In this document: positions 26,406-37,378 of the stretch, one piece after another
Numbering within the stretch: the first letter of the stretch is position 1
Layout of the letters: the number at the start of each line of letters is the position of its first letter
Source of the DNA: Bdellovibrionales bacterium
GTDB lineage: Bacteria; Bdellovibrionota; Bdellovibrionia; Bdellovibrionales; Bdellovibrionaceae
DNA length: 64,000 bases
Assembly (NCBI GenBank): GCA_016713585.1
Contig: JADJOV010000006.1
Coordinates: 76,992-140,991 of the forward strand
Direction: 5' to 3'
Notes under the pieces: generated by a model
What the model saw: only the letters and a program-made list of their open reading frames with translations
Databases searched by the model: none
What the model was told of the DNA's origin: nothing
Position numbers and translations under genes: made by a program

Positions 26406-28376
26406 ATGAATCAAAGCTCGATATTCAGCAAATTCGATATTTTATATCTCTTGGCGCTGGCTTTGATGCTTGGTATTCCTTCCAGACTCGATCCAGCAAT
26501 ATTTCTGCAAATTCATCAGCCAATGAAGGTAGAGTCTCACAAAAATTTTCCGCCCTACTTGGCTCATCAAGAAATTTCTAAAGGCAGTATTGATGGTCAG
26601 GATACGTCGGAATTTACTCAAACAATTGAGCTTGCTACGATCGAGCGTTCGACGATTGAAATGAATGATGAAGTTATGGCGTTCGAACTCTCTGATGCGA
26701 AAACGATGGTCCTTGATGAAGTGAGTCTATTTAAATCCGAGCTAGCCACTTATGAAATTCCCGAGGTTCTTCTTGAGCCACAGGTTGTCAAACCTGAGAC
26801 CATTCCATCAGTTGTGGATCCAAACAAAAGCAATATTTTCCCAGACAGGGGCATTTTCGACTTTGAAATTCCCAAATCAAGACAGAGCTACCGCAGGTTG
26901 AGGCCCAAGAATCAGACCCTAGGAAAGAAGGCACCAGTCATTTCGTAATTGGTGGAACAATTGTTATCCAACAAGGATTGGGGCTCACTAACGATCATTT
27001 CTTTGAAATTAGAAGAATCAAAGAGGGCGTGGTGCTTGAGCGGGGAACTGTGAACGTTCAAGCGGCGACTTATTCAATCAAAGTTTCGGATACTGGTGGG
27101 CAAATTCGAGGAAGAATTCTTGCCAAGAATGGTCAGGTTTTAGGCGAAGGGTCTGGACTAATTACGAATGTTGGACAAAATGCTATAGATCCCAGAGGGC
27201 CCAAGCTTGTTCTTATTCCGAGAGATGGCGTTTCCGGTGTACACTACAGTCAATATGATGCAGAGAAGAAACCACTTGTAGGAGCGAATGTTAATATTCT
27301 CCATGGCTCAGAAAAGGCTGAGCAGGATCAGGATCTGTATACACAAGATACCCGACTAGGCCAAGGTTCAATGACTTTGCTAAGTGTTGAAGCACCGAAA
27401 AATTTTTTAGTTTCTCGAAAGATAGTATATTCCGGTGAAAAATTCAGTCTACCGATTCTACCAGAAAGAATGGCAAAGTCGCTCAGGGAAATGGTCAGCG
27501 ATCAGCGACAACAGGACTTAAACGATCCTCACGGGACACTTATTTGGGGGAGTTAAAATTGATGGGATGCCACTGTCTGGGATCTCTGTGGAAATCGAGT
27601 CTGCACCAGATATTTTGCCAGTTTATTTAAATGAATACTTTCTGCCTGATCCAGGGCTCAAGGCGACTTCAACCAATGGCTATTTCGCTTTTTTGCAGGT
27701 AGAGCCAGGGTTTCATTCGCTTCTCGCTTTACGCGGTGATAAATACTTTTCCCATGACAATGTGATTGTTGAACGTGGCGCTGTGAGTATTTCGGAAATT
27801 AAAACCGCAACGGCCTCAAAACCTGCAAAGGTACGGGCTTATGATTACTTCTCTGGAATTTCCAAAGAGGCCTCAGTTGAACTCCAAAGCGTTGATCACC
27901 CGGTTCAAACCGTGGCTGGTCAAGCGACAGTCGTGCTTCCAAATTTAAATAGAATGAGCTTAATTAATGTTAATCCAGATAGACCTTATATTCATGCAAC
28001 TTACCAGTATAATGATGTGAATGACTTTGTGGATATCCCATTAATTCAGAATGCGTGGCTTCAACAAATTCAGACGAGACTAAAAATTAATAGCATTCCA
28101 AATAGAGGAATCGTGATTGGCTTTGTTGGTGATGAAGATTTTGAGGTCTATTCAGCCTTAGAGAACAAAGGGATTGTTGCTGTGTATTTTGATAATCAAG
28201 GAAATCCTCTCGAACATAAGCAAGGAGTGACTGGTGGAGGATTTATACTTTTCAATGTTCCACTTGGAACTAATGAAGTTATTATTTTTGGTGATAGAAC
28301 TCAAAAATTGTACTCTCAGGTTGTCCCAATAGATTCGGGATCTCTAAACGTTCTTACATTTAGGTCTGGATATTAG
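26406..28376 (+). CDS. Large membrane-anchored protein with carboxypeptidase-regulatory-like domain, two frame breaks
   Basis: Three consecutive open stretches in different frames fit one protein of about 655 aa. The N-terminus has a signal anchor (ILYLLALALMLGIP, residues 12-25), then a Glu/Thr-rich spacer. The first break is near 26875-26885, after which VIGGTIVIQQGLGLTND begins a beta-rich region with GQIRGRILAKNGQVLGEGSG. The second is near 27536; then GGVKIDGMPLSGISVEIE and STNGYFAFLQVEPGFHSLLA match a carboxypeptidase regulatory-like (beta-sandwich) domain. Probably periplasmic or surface-exposed. It ends 17 nt into the convergent murD gene. Confidence 0.65.
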
Positions 28377-29667
28377 GGCCCGTCCAACAACTAAGGAGTC
28401 TAGAAAAAACATCGCCTCTTTCCTCGAAATCTCTGAATTCATCGCGACTTGTTCCGCCTGGGCTTAACAAGACCGTATCGCCTGGTTTGACTTGTGTGAG
28501 GGCCTCGTTGACTGCAAATTCGAGCTTGGGAAAGGTTCTGCCTGGGAGGCTACTTAATTTTTGAGCTACCTCACGACATTCGCCAAAAAAATAAAACAAA
28601 CAATCTGATCCCTGCGCAAGACAACTCAGGTCTCTCCAAGGCAACTTTTTGTCGCGGCCACCAAGGAGAAGGTGAATTTTTCCAGGCCTTTTAAGGTGGC
28701 GGCATGACTCAACTGCAGTGATAACACTATCTAAAGCGGTCGCCTTACTGTCATTGACAAATAAAACTTCTCCAGCACATTTGACCCTTTGCAGTCGATG
28801 GGGTAGCCCTGGAAACGAAAGCAAAGCTTCAAGGCTTTCTTTGGGCCAACCGTAATATTGAACAACACTGAATGCCAAGGCCAAATTATCCTGATTATGG
28901 GGGCCGATCAAAGAGGCTCTTGAAAAATCAAACAAATCCTTAGGAATTCGATTCTTATCAACCCAAGTATATCGGTTCGGAGCTGAAGCAATCAGATTTG
29001 AACGAGTTTTGTTAAAATAGCCAAGGAGATCGCCGCCATTAATATTCAAAAAAAGCCGATTTCTCGCAATTTCATCTATCTTGAATTTAGTTTCGTAATA
29101 ACTCTGTAGATCTGCATATCTTTCGAGATGATTGGGAGACAAGAAAGTGATCAGCGAGGAATCCAAGGCCAACCCACCGCAATTCTCAAGTTGAAAGCTT
29201 GAAAGCTCTAAGATAACAAATTTGGCCCGGGGGCGTTTTCCCATGAGAACTTCTGCTCCATAGAGACTAAAAGGAGTCCCAAGGTTGCCACCAATGAAAC
29301 AATTCGAATCGGTAACAAGGGCAGCGGCACCGAGGGCCGCAGTTGTCGTACTTTTGCCGACAGAGCCTGTAATCCCAATTAAAATCTCGCTCTTGAGCAT
29401 TCGAGTAGTTAGAGAAATTTCACTTGTTATTTCAACCCCGGACTCTTTGAGGGATTGAATCCAGGGAGTTGCCAAGGGTATTCCGGGTGAAACGACCGCT
29501 AGCTTTGCAGAGAAAGCCAAGACTGTATTAACGTCTGAGGTATCAGCAAGGCCAGGGGTATCATCGAAAGTTAAGATATCCCTCTGAGCCAGTCCAAAGG
29601 ACTTAAGCAGCTCGACAGCGGCTTTTCCACTTTTACCCATACCCAAGACTACAACTGGTCCAATCAT
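28360..29667 (-). CDS. murD: UDP-N-acetylmuramoyl-L-alanine--D-glutamate ligase
   Basis: MurD adds D-Glu to UDP-MurNAc-L-Ala in peptidoglycan synthesis. I use ATG 29667 (GAGG upstream; product begins MIGPVVVLGMGKSGKAAVE); the open frame extends 13 codons further. The ATP loop is GITGSVGKSTTTAALG, slightly unusual for having SV in place of the common TN/TK. ILELSSFQLE, FLSPNHLERY, PHNQDNLALA, FPGLPHRLQ and VNDSKATALDS are family blocks. 435 aa, full length. It overlaps the 3' end of the preceding plus-strand gene. Confidence 0.96.
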   Translation of the reverse strand: MIGPVVVLGMGKSGKAAVELLKSFGLAQRDILTFDDTPGLADTSDVNTVLAFSAKLAVVSPGIPLATPWIQSLKESGVEITSEISLTTRMLKSEILIGITGSVGKSTTTAALGAAALVTDSNCFIGGNLGTPFSLYGAEVLMGKRPRAKFVILELSSFQLENCGGLALDSSLITFLSPNHLERYADLQSYYETKFKIDEIARNRLFLNINGGDLLGYFNKTRSNLIASAPNRYTWVDKNRIPKDLFDFSRASLIGPHNQDNLALAFSVVQYYGWPKESLEALLSFPGLPHRLQRVKCAGEVLFVNDSKATALDSVITAVESCRHLKRPGKIHLLLGGRDKKLPWRDLSCLAQGSDCLFYFFGECREVAQKLSSLPGRTFPKLEFAVNEALTQVKPGDTVLLSPGGTSRDEFRDFEERGDVFSRLLSCWTGPNIQT

Positions 29668-29694
29668 TCTTAAATACCTCGAAGAAATAGTGGG

Positions 29695-31154
29695 ATGAGT
29701 GTACAATTAAAAGGGATGGATAGTCATATATTTAAAAAAGCGTCACATACCGCCATCATCAGCGATCTTCATTTGTGTGAAGCTCAGCCAATCAATCCAA
29801 AGTATCCTCTCTGGAAGAAATTTAAGACAACCGAATTTTTTTTCGACGAAGACTTTAAGATCTTTTTAGCTGAAATCGTGGCCAAGGCGGGATCTGAGAA
29901 AGTTGAGTTAGTTCTGAATGGTGATATTTTCGATTTCGATAGCGTCACCAAAATTCCAACAGATCCACTATTTAGAATGGACTGGATCGAGAAAAAAAGA
30001 GGCCTCCATCCCCGTCCTGAACGGTCAGTTTTTAAGTTTAGAACAATCCTTGAAGATCATCCTGTTTTTGTTGAGGCCCTCCGTGGGTTCTTGGTGACAG
30101 GACACAGCGTCGTTTTAATTATTGGAAATCATGATCTGGAACTGCATTTTTCGGAGGTGCAGGAGGAGCTTTTAACGCAATTGAATCTTCCACAGGCCAG
30201 TCAGTCGAGAATTCGCTTTGTTGATTGGTTTTACATCAGTAATCAAGATACTCTCATCGAACATGGGAACCAGTATGATCCCTACTGTCTCTGTGAGGAT
30301 CCGATTCATCCGTTTTCACAGGGATATAATTATATTTATCTTAGGCTTCCCTTTGGAAATTTGGCGTGTCGATACATAATGAACGGTCTGGGTTTTTTCA
30401 ATCCCCATGTTGATTCGAACTACATAATGACAATGGGCGAGTATCTGCGCATTTTTTTACGCTATATGGCAAGGGCCCAGCCGCTACTTCTGGTCACCTG
30501 GTTTTGGGGGTCCGTTGTAACACTATTTGCTACAGTCAAAGATCATTTATCGAAGGTAGCTAGGAATCCTCTTAAAATTGAGGATCGTATTGCCTATATG
30601 GCAGAAAAAGCAAATGCCGAGCCTCGTATGATTCGCGAGATGCGAGAGCTTATAGCGACGTCAGCCGCAAGCAAGCCCCTATTGTTGATGAGGAGCTCTG
30701 GCTTGATCGGGCACTTATATTGTTTGTGGCATTCTTTGTCGTTTTTGAAGTATTCACGGTTTTGAAAGCGATCTTTGGTATTTCCCTATTTTGGGCATTT
30801 GCACCACTATTTTTGTTTCTTCCGTTTTTTCTATTTTATTCGAAATCAATCAATTCTCTGGTGTCCAGCTACAAGGAACCTGATGATCGAATACTACATA
30901 CCACAAGTGCGATTACAAAAGTGAAGAGGATTGTTTACGGGCACACTCACCACGCGAGGCACGAGGTTATAGGTTCTGTCGAGCATCTTAATTCTGGGTG
31001 TTGGTCCCCCGCATTTCTTGATATTGAATGTACAAAGCCTCTTGATCAGAAGAACTATGTCTGGATATCTCCTTCAGATTCCTTGGACAGAAAGGCTGAA
31101 TTGATTGTTTTCAAGAAGGCTGGCACAGAGTCATCTCTGAAACGCACAGCATAA
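29695..31154 (+). CDS. Calcineurin-like metallophosphoesterase with membrane insertion, one frame break
   Basis: Metal ligands of the family appear in order: SDLHL (about residue 23), NGDIFDF, IIGNHDLEL, EHGNQYDP and YGHTHHARH. Between the fourth and fifth blocks are two hydrophobic segments (LLLVTWFWGSVVTLFA and LFVAFFVVFEVF followed by LFWAFAPLFLFLPFFLFY), so the catalytic fold is interrupted by membrane helices. The frame changes at a C-run near 30674 (PLLL in one frame, PIVDEELWLDRA in the other). LpxH-like enzymes share SDLHL/GNHD blocks, but this is larger; substrate unknown. Confidence 0.82.
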
Positions 31155-31161
31155 TTCAAAC

Positions 31162-31199
31162 TGACAATTGTCATTGTCAAGGTATGAGGCCTGTGACAA
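31162..31199. promoter_or_regulatory. Palindromic TGACAA/TTGTCA cluster upstream of the histone gene
   Basis: TGACAATTGTCA (31162-31173) is a perfect 12-bp palindrome. It is followed directly by a further TTGTCA (31174-31179) and, 14 bases later, TGACAA (31194-31199). Four half-sites within 38 bases, ending 39 nt before the histone start, look like an operator for a dimeric regulator. Confidence 0.5.
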
Positions 31200-31238
31200 C
31201 CTTTCCATATCGATTACCTTTGAGATGGAGGCTTGGAA

Positions 31239-31433
31239 ATGGCAGAAGTTTTAGTTGTTACGAGTAAAGTTAAAAAAATTATCAAAGAACAGGGTGGTAT
31301 GAACACCTCGTCAGCAACAATTGAAACTCTCAGTAAGGCCGTTGAAAGACTTTGCCTTAAGGGGATTGAAAGTGCAAAAGCAGATGGTCGAAAGACGGTT
31401 ATGGACCGCGATATTATTATAGAGCATCTTTAA
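31239..31433 (+). CDS. Bacterial histone, single histone fold (Bd0055-like)
   Basis: 64 aa. Sequence MAEVLVVTSKVKKIIKEQGG with MNTSSATIETLSKAVERL and ADGRKTVMDRDIIIEHL is a complete histone fold: short helix, loop, long central helix, loop with RKTV, short helix. I recall it as very like B. bacteriovorus Bd0055, reported as an abundant nucleoid protein that binds DNA in an unconventional, non-wrapping way. ATG 31239 follows GGAGG at 8 nt; a TTG two codons earlier is not needed. It is monocistronic between a phosphoesterase and ligA (convergent). No tails, unlike eukaryotic histones. Confidence 0.93.
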   Translation: MAEVLVVTSKVKKIIKEQGGMNTSSATIETLSKAVERLCLKGIESAKADGRKTVMDRDIIIEHL

Positions 31434-31468
31434 AGCCCCTCGCTGAGGGCCAGACCGGGACATGGCGT

Positions 31469-33459
31469 TTAAATTCTAATCATATTTTGAAGGTCTTCCC
31501 AAAGCAAAGTGGGAACGCCTAGGGATTCTGCTTTCTGTAGCTTTGACCCAGGCTCCTTTCCGACCACGAGGAAGTTTAGTTTTGCCGATACGGAGGAGAC
31601 TATTTTACCTCCGTTTTGCTCAATGAGGTCTTTTGCCTGATCTCTTGGAACTGGAAGAGTTCCCGTAATTAAGAAACTCTTGCCAGAAAGAGTGCCAGAA
31701 AAAGATCTCGAAGGTTCAGAAAAATATATTCCAGCGGCCAGCAGCTCTCTGACTTCGGCCACATTCTTCGGGTTGGAAAACCAACTCACTATCGATTGTG
31801 CCACCTTTGGACCAATTTCTGGAATTGAAAGAAGGTCGTCGGACTTAGCATCAATCAAACGATCCACGGTGACGAAGTGATCGGCCAGAAGTTTCGCCGT
31901 TTGTTCACCAACAAACCGAATTCCAAGCGAAAAAATGAAACGCGGGAAGCTAGATTTGCGACTGGAGTTGATTGAATCAAGGATATTTCTTGTTGATTTG
32001 AGTCCTTGTCTTTCGAGGGAAAAGAGCTCCTCAGCAGTCAATTTATAAATGTCTGAGAACTTCCTGATAAGCCCTCGATCGACGAGGGTTTCAATCAAGC
32101 GATCTCCGACTTTCTCAATATTCATAGCCCTACGGCTAACAAAATGTTTCAACGATTCTTTCAGTATTGCTTGGCAAAATGGATTCAAACACCTGGGTAT
32201 AATTTCGTTTTCAGGAAGAAACACATTTTCGCCACATGAGGGGCACACTTTGGGCATCTCATAAGGAGTGGAGGTGGCTGGCCTTTGATCAAGAACAACA
32301 CCGACGATCTCTGGAATAACATCTCCGGCCCGCTGGATTACAACGGTATCCCCGACTCGAATGTCCTTTCGTCTTATTTCTTCTTGGTTATGAAGAGTTG
32401 CATGGCTGATTTGCACGCCACCAACTTTCGTGGGTCTAAGAAGAGCCACGGGAGTGAGGGCCCCAGTTCGACCAACTTGCACCTGAATTTCTTCGACCAC
32501 AGATTCAGCTTGTTGAGGTTTAAATTTGGCGGCTGTTGCCCACCGAGGGCTGCGGGCGACGAAGCCCAACTCCTCTTGAAGGGGCAATGAATTGACTTTG
32601 ATAACGATGCCATCAACGTCAAAATCGAGATTGGGTCTCAATTTCTCAAAATCAATATAAAAATCAATCACAGTCTGTGGGGTTGAGCAGATTCTCGTGA
32701 GCTTTTCCGCGATTGGGAATCCAAACTTACCAAACATACTTGGACTGCCTTTTGAGTTTCAAAGGAAATCCCATCAATAGCCCCTAGCCCGTAGGCAAAA
32801 AAACGAAGTGGCCTCGATGCTGTGACAGACGAATCCAACTGTCGCACAGTTCCTGCTGCGGCATTTCGGGGATTTGCGAATATATTCAGTCCCATTTCCT
32901 CGTACTCAGCATTCATTGCAAGAAAGTCTTTTTTAAAAATCAACACTTCTCCACGAACTTCAAACAACTTTGGTGGGTTATCAGTTTTCAGACGAAGTGG
33001 GATAGACTTAATCGTTTTGATATTGTGGGTGACAACTTCACCAGTCGTTCCATCTCCTCGAGTTAGGGCCGATGTCAGGAACCCATTTTCATAAATGAGC
33101 TCAATAGCAAGGCCATCAAACTTTGGTTCACAAAGATATTCAATTGGATCACTTCTTTTTAGGTAGCTTTTGATTCGCTTATCAAAATCACCAATTTCTT
33201 CTGCGGTATAAGAATTTCCCAGTGAAATCATTGGAATTCGGTGTTTACCTTTTGAAAAGGATTCCAGCGGACTGCTTCCCACTCTTTGGCTGGGCGAGTC
33301 TTTGAGAGTCAGGGTCGGATCCGATTGTTCAAGCTCTAGAAGCTCTTTAAAAAGTCGATCATACTCAAAATCCGAGATTTCAGGACGATCTAACACATGA
33401 TATAGATAATCATGGTGGGAAATAATTTTTTTAAGTTCTTCATGTCGACGATGATTCAT
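31469..33459 (-). CDS. ligA: NAD-dependent DNA ligase, one frame break
   Basis: LigA seals nicks using NAD. The N-terminal part (Ia domain YLYHVLDRPEISDFEYD; adenylation site EPKFDGLAIELIY with the nucleotidyl Lys) is in one frame; after QKAVQ the frame changes near 32725 to SMFGKFGFPIAEK. The rest shows the OB-fold, Cys4 zinc finger CPSCGENVFLPENEIIPRC with NPFC, helix-hairpin-helix repeats (SIPEIGPKVAQSI) and a C-terminal BRCT domain (GKSFLITGTLPVPRDQAKDL). Joined length is about 660 aa, as expected. Being essential and single-copy, it is probably intact in the organism. Confidence 0.94.
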
Positions 33460-33667
33460 AGGAACAGAGATTGATTTGGCTTTTTCAAACAGTCAAGCCT
33501 ATCAGTTAAATATCTAAGTTGCGCATGCAGTTCCTTCTTGAATCTTAAAATCTCAATAGTTAGTCTAACTTATCCGGTTAGGCTGACAGTATCAGTAAGA
33601 CTGTGGGAACACAGGGAAAATTGCATGTCAGGAAATTGATTGCCAAAAAATGCAGGGGAAATCCAAA

Positions 33668-33968
33668 ATGAGCAAATTCGAAAATGAGATAGACAAAAGA
33701 GACTGCTGAGCAGATGGCAAAGCTGGCCCACCTCAAGCTCTCAGGAAGTCAAATTGATGAGTATACACAGCAAATGTCAGTTGTTTTGAATTATTTTGAT
33801 GAAATTTCAAAGGTTGACACGACTGATGTTGAGCCAATGGTCACACCGGCCTTAGTTGAGTCATTCTGGAGAGAGGATGAAGTAAGGAGTGATTTCTCGG
33901 TGGAGGAAATTATGGCCAATGCACCATTGCGGGTGGGCAATCTCTTTAAAGTGCCACAAGTCGTATAA
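33668..33968 (+). CDS. gatC: Asp-tRNA(Asn)/Glu-tRNA(Gln) amidotransferase subunit C, one frame break
   Basis: GatC is the small bridge subunit of GatCAB. The clear part starts KETAEQMAKLAHLKLSGSQI, then YFDEISKVDTTDVEPMV and ends PLRVGNLFKVPQVV, all family blocks. ATG 33714 would cut the first helix; a better start is ATG 33668 (AGGGG upstream), reached if one A is removed from the A-run at 33693-33697 (ENEIDKETAEQ). First gene of gatCAB, divergent from ligA. Confidence 0.88.
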
Positions 33969-33991
33969 AATTTTTCAGAGGAAAGTGTTAA

Positions 33992-35464
33992 ATGGATCTT
34001 TTGACGGCCAGTTTTTCAGAAATTTCAGCAGCAGTGAGAGAGAAAAAAGTCAGCGCAGTTGAAGTTACAAAGTTCTTTTTGAATAGGGTCAACCGTCTTG
34101 ATCAACACCTCAACTCGTTTATTTCTAGGGACGAGACCGCAGTTAAACAGGCAGAAAGTATAGATCAACGAATACTTCGGGGAGACTCAGTTGGCGCTTT
34201 GGCAGGCATTCCTTTTGGCATAAAGGATATGATTTGCACGAAGGGTCTTCGAACAACAGCTGCATCTAAAATCCTTGAGAATTTTGTTCCACCCTATGAT
34301 GCCACCCTCGTTGAAAGATTGAGAGGCGCTGGTGCTATAGTCTTGGGAAAGCTCAATCAGGATGAATTTGCAATGGGGTCGAGTAATGAAACCTCAGCCT
34401 TTGGCTTGTGCAAAAATCCATGGAATGTTGAGTATGTTACGGGGGGCTCAAGTGGCGGGGCTGGGGCGGCTAAGGCGTCAAGGCTTACGGCCGGGACTAT
34501 CGGCACGGATACAGGTGGGTCCATTCGCCAGCCAGCGAGCTTTTGCGGGGTTGTTGGTGTAAAACCCACCTATGGTCGGGTGAGTCGCTATGGAATCATT
34601 GCCTATGCGTCTAGTCTTGATCAAGCGGGCCCGATGACTAGTTATGTGTCAGATGCCGCTCTCACCTTAGAGGTTATTTGTGGCCGAGACCCAATGGACT
34701 CAACCACTTCCAATCAAGCTGTTCAAGCGTATTCACAAAACCTTACGTCCAACCTGACTGGATTAAAAATCGGACTTCTTAAGGAATTTTTGACGGAAGG
34801 CCTCGATTCCGAAGTCAACAAAGCCGTGGATGATGCGGTTGCGGCGGCAAAGCGAATGGGTGCAGAGATTGTTGAAGTGAGTGTGCCACTGACTAGTTTA
34901 TCAGTACCAATTTATTACTTAATAGCGATGAGTGAAGCCTCGTCAAATTTGGCTCGATATGATGGGATTAAGTACGGATATAGGGCGCCAACTGAAGGCT
35001 CGCGTGAGCTCAGTCTCGAAGAGATGTATTCAAAGACGAGGGGAGTGGGTTTCGGCTCAGAAGTTCAGCGTCGAATAATAATCGGAACTTACTGTTTGTC
35101 GAGTGGATATTATGATGCTTACTATAACAAAGCTTGTCAGGTTCGTCGACTTCTCAAAAACCAATCTGATGAGGCCTTCAAGAAGTGTGATGTTATTTTA
35201 GGTCCGGTATCAACAACTCCGGCCTTTAAAATTGGAGACAGAATTTCAGATACAATGGCAATGTATTTGAACGATATTTTCACCACCTCAACAAATCTTG
35301 CTGGACTTCCTGGGATGACTGTTCCTTTTGCGATCTCTTCAAAGCGTCTACCGATTGGAATTCAGTTAACAGCTGGTCACTTTCAAGAGCAGACTATGCT
35401 CAATGTGGGTTTTGCCCTCGAACAGAATTCTTTATCGAAGGGGGAGAGACCCAATGTCTACTAG
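33992..35464 (+). CDS. gatA: Asp-tRNA(Asn)/Glu-tRNA(Gln) amidotransferase subunit A
   Basis: GatA is the amidase that frees ammonia from glutamine for tRNA-bound Glu or Asp. The Ser-Ser-Lys triad lies in GIPFGIKDMICTKG, TGGSSGGAGAAKASR and TDTGGSIRQPASFCGVVG. KPTYGRVSRYGIIAYASSLD is standard. 490 aa, full length, frame intact. Its last codons overlap the gatB start by 11 nt. Confidence 0.97.
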   Translation: MDLLTASFSEISAAVREKKVSAVEVTKFFLNRVNRLDQHLNSFISRDETAVKQAESIDQRILRGDSVGALAGIPFGIKDMICTKGLRTTAASKILENFVPPYDATLVERLRGAGAIVLGKLNQDEFAMGSSNETSAFGLCKNPWNVEYVTGGSSGGAGAAKASRLTAGTIGTDTGGSIRQPASFCGVVGVKPTYGRVSRYGIIAYASSLDQAGPMTSYVSDAALTLEVICGRDPMDSTTSNQAVQAYSQNLTSNLTGLKIGLLKEFLTEGLDSEVNKAVDDAVAAAKRMGAEIVEVSVPLTSLSVPIYYLIAMSEASSNLARYDGIKYGYRAPTEGSRELSLEEMYSKTRGVGFGSEVQRRIIIGTYCLSSGYYDAYYNKACQVRRLLKNQSDEAFKKCDVILGPVSTTPAFKIGDRISDTMAMYLNDIFTTSTNLAGLPGMTVPFAISSKRLPIGIQLTAGHFQEQTMLNVGFALEQNSLSKGERPNVY

Positions 35465-36894
35465 AAACTTTGAAGCTGTTATTGGATTAGAGGTTCACGT
35501 TCAGCTTAAAACAAAAAGTAAGATATTTTGTTCTGATTCAACTCAATATGATGCTGCCGACAACGAGAACACCTCGCCCGTGAGTGTTGGGATGCCCGGA
35601 ACCTTGCCGGTCGTCAATAGGAAGGCAATTGAATACTCTATTAAGACCGGACTCGCGCTCAATTGTCAAATTAGGCAACGATCGGTTTTTGCTCGGAAGA
35701 ATTATTTTTATCCAGATCTGCCAAAAGGATATCAAATTTCACAATATGATAAGCCACTTTGTGAAAATGGGAGTGTCACCTTTTTGGTAGATGGTCATGA
35801 AAAAACAGTTTCAATTACCCGTGCCCATATGGAGGAAGATGCTGGTAAGTCAATTCATCAGAGCGACTGTACGCTTCTGAACTACAATCGTTCCGGGATT
35901 CCTCTTTTGGAAATTGTCTCGGGTCCAGATATGAGAAGTCCTAAGGAAGCTGCTGAGTATGCCAGAACAATTGCTCAAATTGTGCAGTATTTAGATGTTT
36001 GTGATGGGAATCTAGAAGAGGGATCTATCTCGATGCGATTGCAATGTCAGCGTTAGAAAAGTCGGAGCGACTCAGCTTGGAGTCAAGGTTGAAATTAAGA
36101 ACATAAATTCATTCCGCTTTGTAGAAAAGGCAATTGAATATGAAATCGATAGACAGAGTGATGCAGTTGAACGAGGTGTGGATATAGTTCAAGAAACTCG
36201 ACTCTATGATCCGGATAAGAATAGAACTTTTTCAATGCGTTCCAAAGAAAACGCCCAAGAGTATAGATATTTCCCGGATCCAGATTTGCTTCCAATTGTG
36301 GTGACCTCTGAATTGATTGATAAGATGAAAGCAGAAGTCCCAGAACTTCCACTTGCCAAGGCAAAGCGTTTTCAGACAGTTCACGGCTTGCCTGAATATG
36401 ACTGCCAGCTTTTGACAGCTGAATCAAATATTGCAGATTTTTTCGAGAAAACAGTCCTTGTTTCAGGAAATCCAAAGGGATCGTCCAACTGGATCATGAC
36501 TGAGCTTATGCGTGAACTTAAGGAGTCCAAAAAAACTATAGTCGAGTCTCCTATTACATTTCAAAGTCTAGGTCGGTTGATTTTGCTCATAGATCAAGGG
36601 GTCATTTCAGGTAAAATCGGCAAGGGCATTTTTGCTGAAATGTGGCTATCTGGAAAAGGTCCGGATGAAATTATTAAAGAAAAAAACGTCGAGCAAATTA
36701 CTGACAGCGTCGCACTAGAGGGAATGGTTGATCAAGTTCTAGCCAATAATCCAAAAGAGGTTCTTGAGTTCAAAGCGGGTAAAGTGAAGCTTATGGGATT
36801 CTTTGTGGGTGCGGTTATGAAAATATCCAAGGGCCAAGCTAGTCCCGAACAGGTGAATAAAATTCTGAATGATAGGCTAAAAAAGACAAGTTAA
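35454..36894 (+). CDS. gatB: Asp-tRNA(Asn)/Glu-tRNA(Gln) amidotransferase subunit B, one frame break
   Basis: GatB activates the misacylated tRNA by phosphorylation and receives ammonia from GatA. ATG 35454 gives STRNFEAVIGLEVHVQLKTK. Blocks VGMPGTLPVVNRKAI, KNYFYPDLPKGYQISQYD, and HMEEDAGKSIH are in the first frame up to LEEGS. There the expected RCDANVSVRKVG is visible only by combining small insertions and a deletion at 36018-36040; the rest (VEIKNINSFRFVEKAIEYEI, RSKENAQEYRYFPDPDL, YqeY-like tail) runs in the next frame to 36894. Several clustered indels within 20 bases look like read error. Confidence 0.93.
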
Positions 36895-36910
36895 AAAGAA
36901 GGAGTGTCGA

Positions 36911-37378
36911 ATGAATTGGTTTTTTAGTTTTGCGCTCCTCTCGGCATTTGGTGTCAACAGTGAGTCGATAAATGTAGCAACCTCTTCGGCTGTTCCTCAC
37001 ATTAAGTTTGATACCAGGAAGTTGTTTTTGGGAAAAGTTCAATTGATAGTTGAAATTGCAGACACTGAGGCCAAGCACGAAAGAGGTCTAATGTATCGAG
37101 AATTCCTTTCAGATAACCAAGGAATGCTTTTTGTTTTTCACGAGGAGCGCACATTAAGCTTTTGGATGAAAAACACCTTCATTGATCTAGACATTGGCTA
37201 TTTTGATAAGAATAAGAAGCTGGTGGACATTCAGACCATGAAAGGAGTGAGGTCTGTGATGGAAACTGACCTTCCCTCTTATCCAAGTCAGAAGCCTGCT
37301 CAGTACGCCCTCGAGGTGCCAAAAGGATGGTTCGGGAAAAAAAAGATCAAACCAGGCGCGACGTTCATCTTGAAATGA
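36911..37378 (+). CDS. Exported DUF192 protein
   Basis: 155 aa. A short N-terminal hydrophobic segment (WFFSFALLSAFGVN) suggests export. The DUF192 core follows: VEIADTEAKHERGLMYREFL, GMLFVFHEERTLSFWMKNTF, IDLDIGYFDKNKKLVDIQTM, YALEVPKGWF. Function of the family is not established. It starts 16 nt after gatB, with AAGGAGTG upstream, and may be transcribed with it. Confidence 0.88.
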   Translation: MNWFFSFALLSAFGVNSESINVATSSAVPHIKFDTRKLFLGKVQLIVEIADTEAKHERGLMYREFLSDNQGMLFVFHEERTLSFWMKNTFIDLDIGYFDKNKKLVDIQTMKGVRSVMETDLPSYPSQKPAQYALEVPKGWFGKKKIKPGATFILK

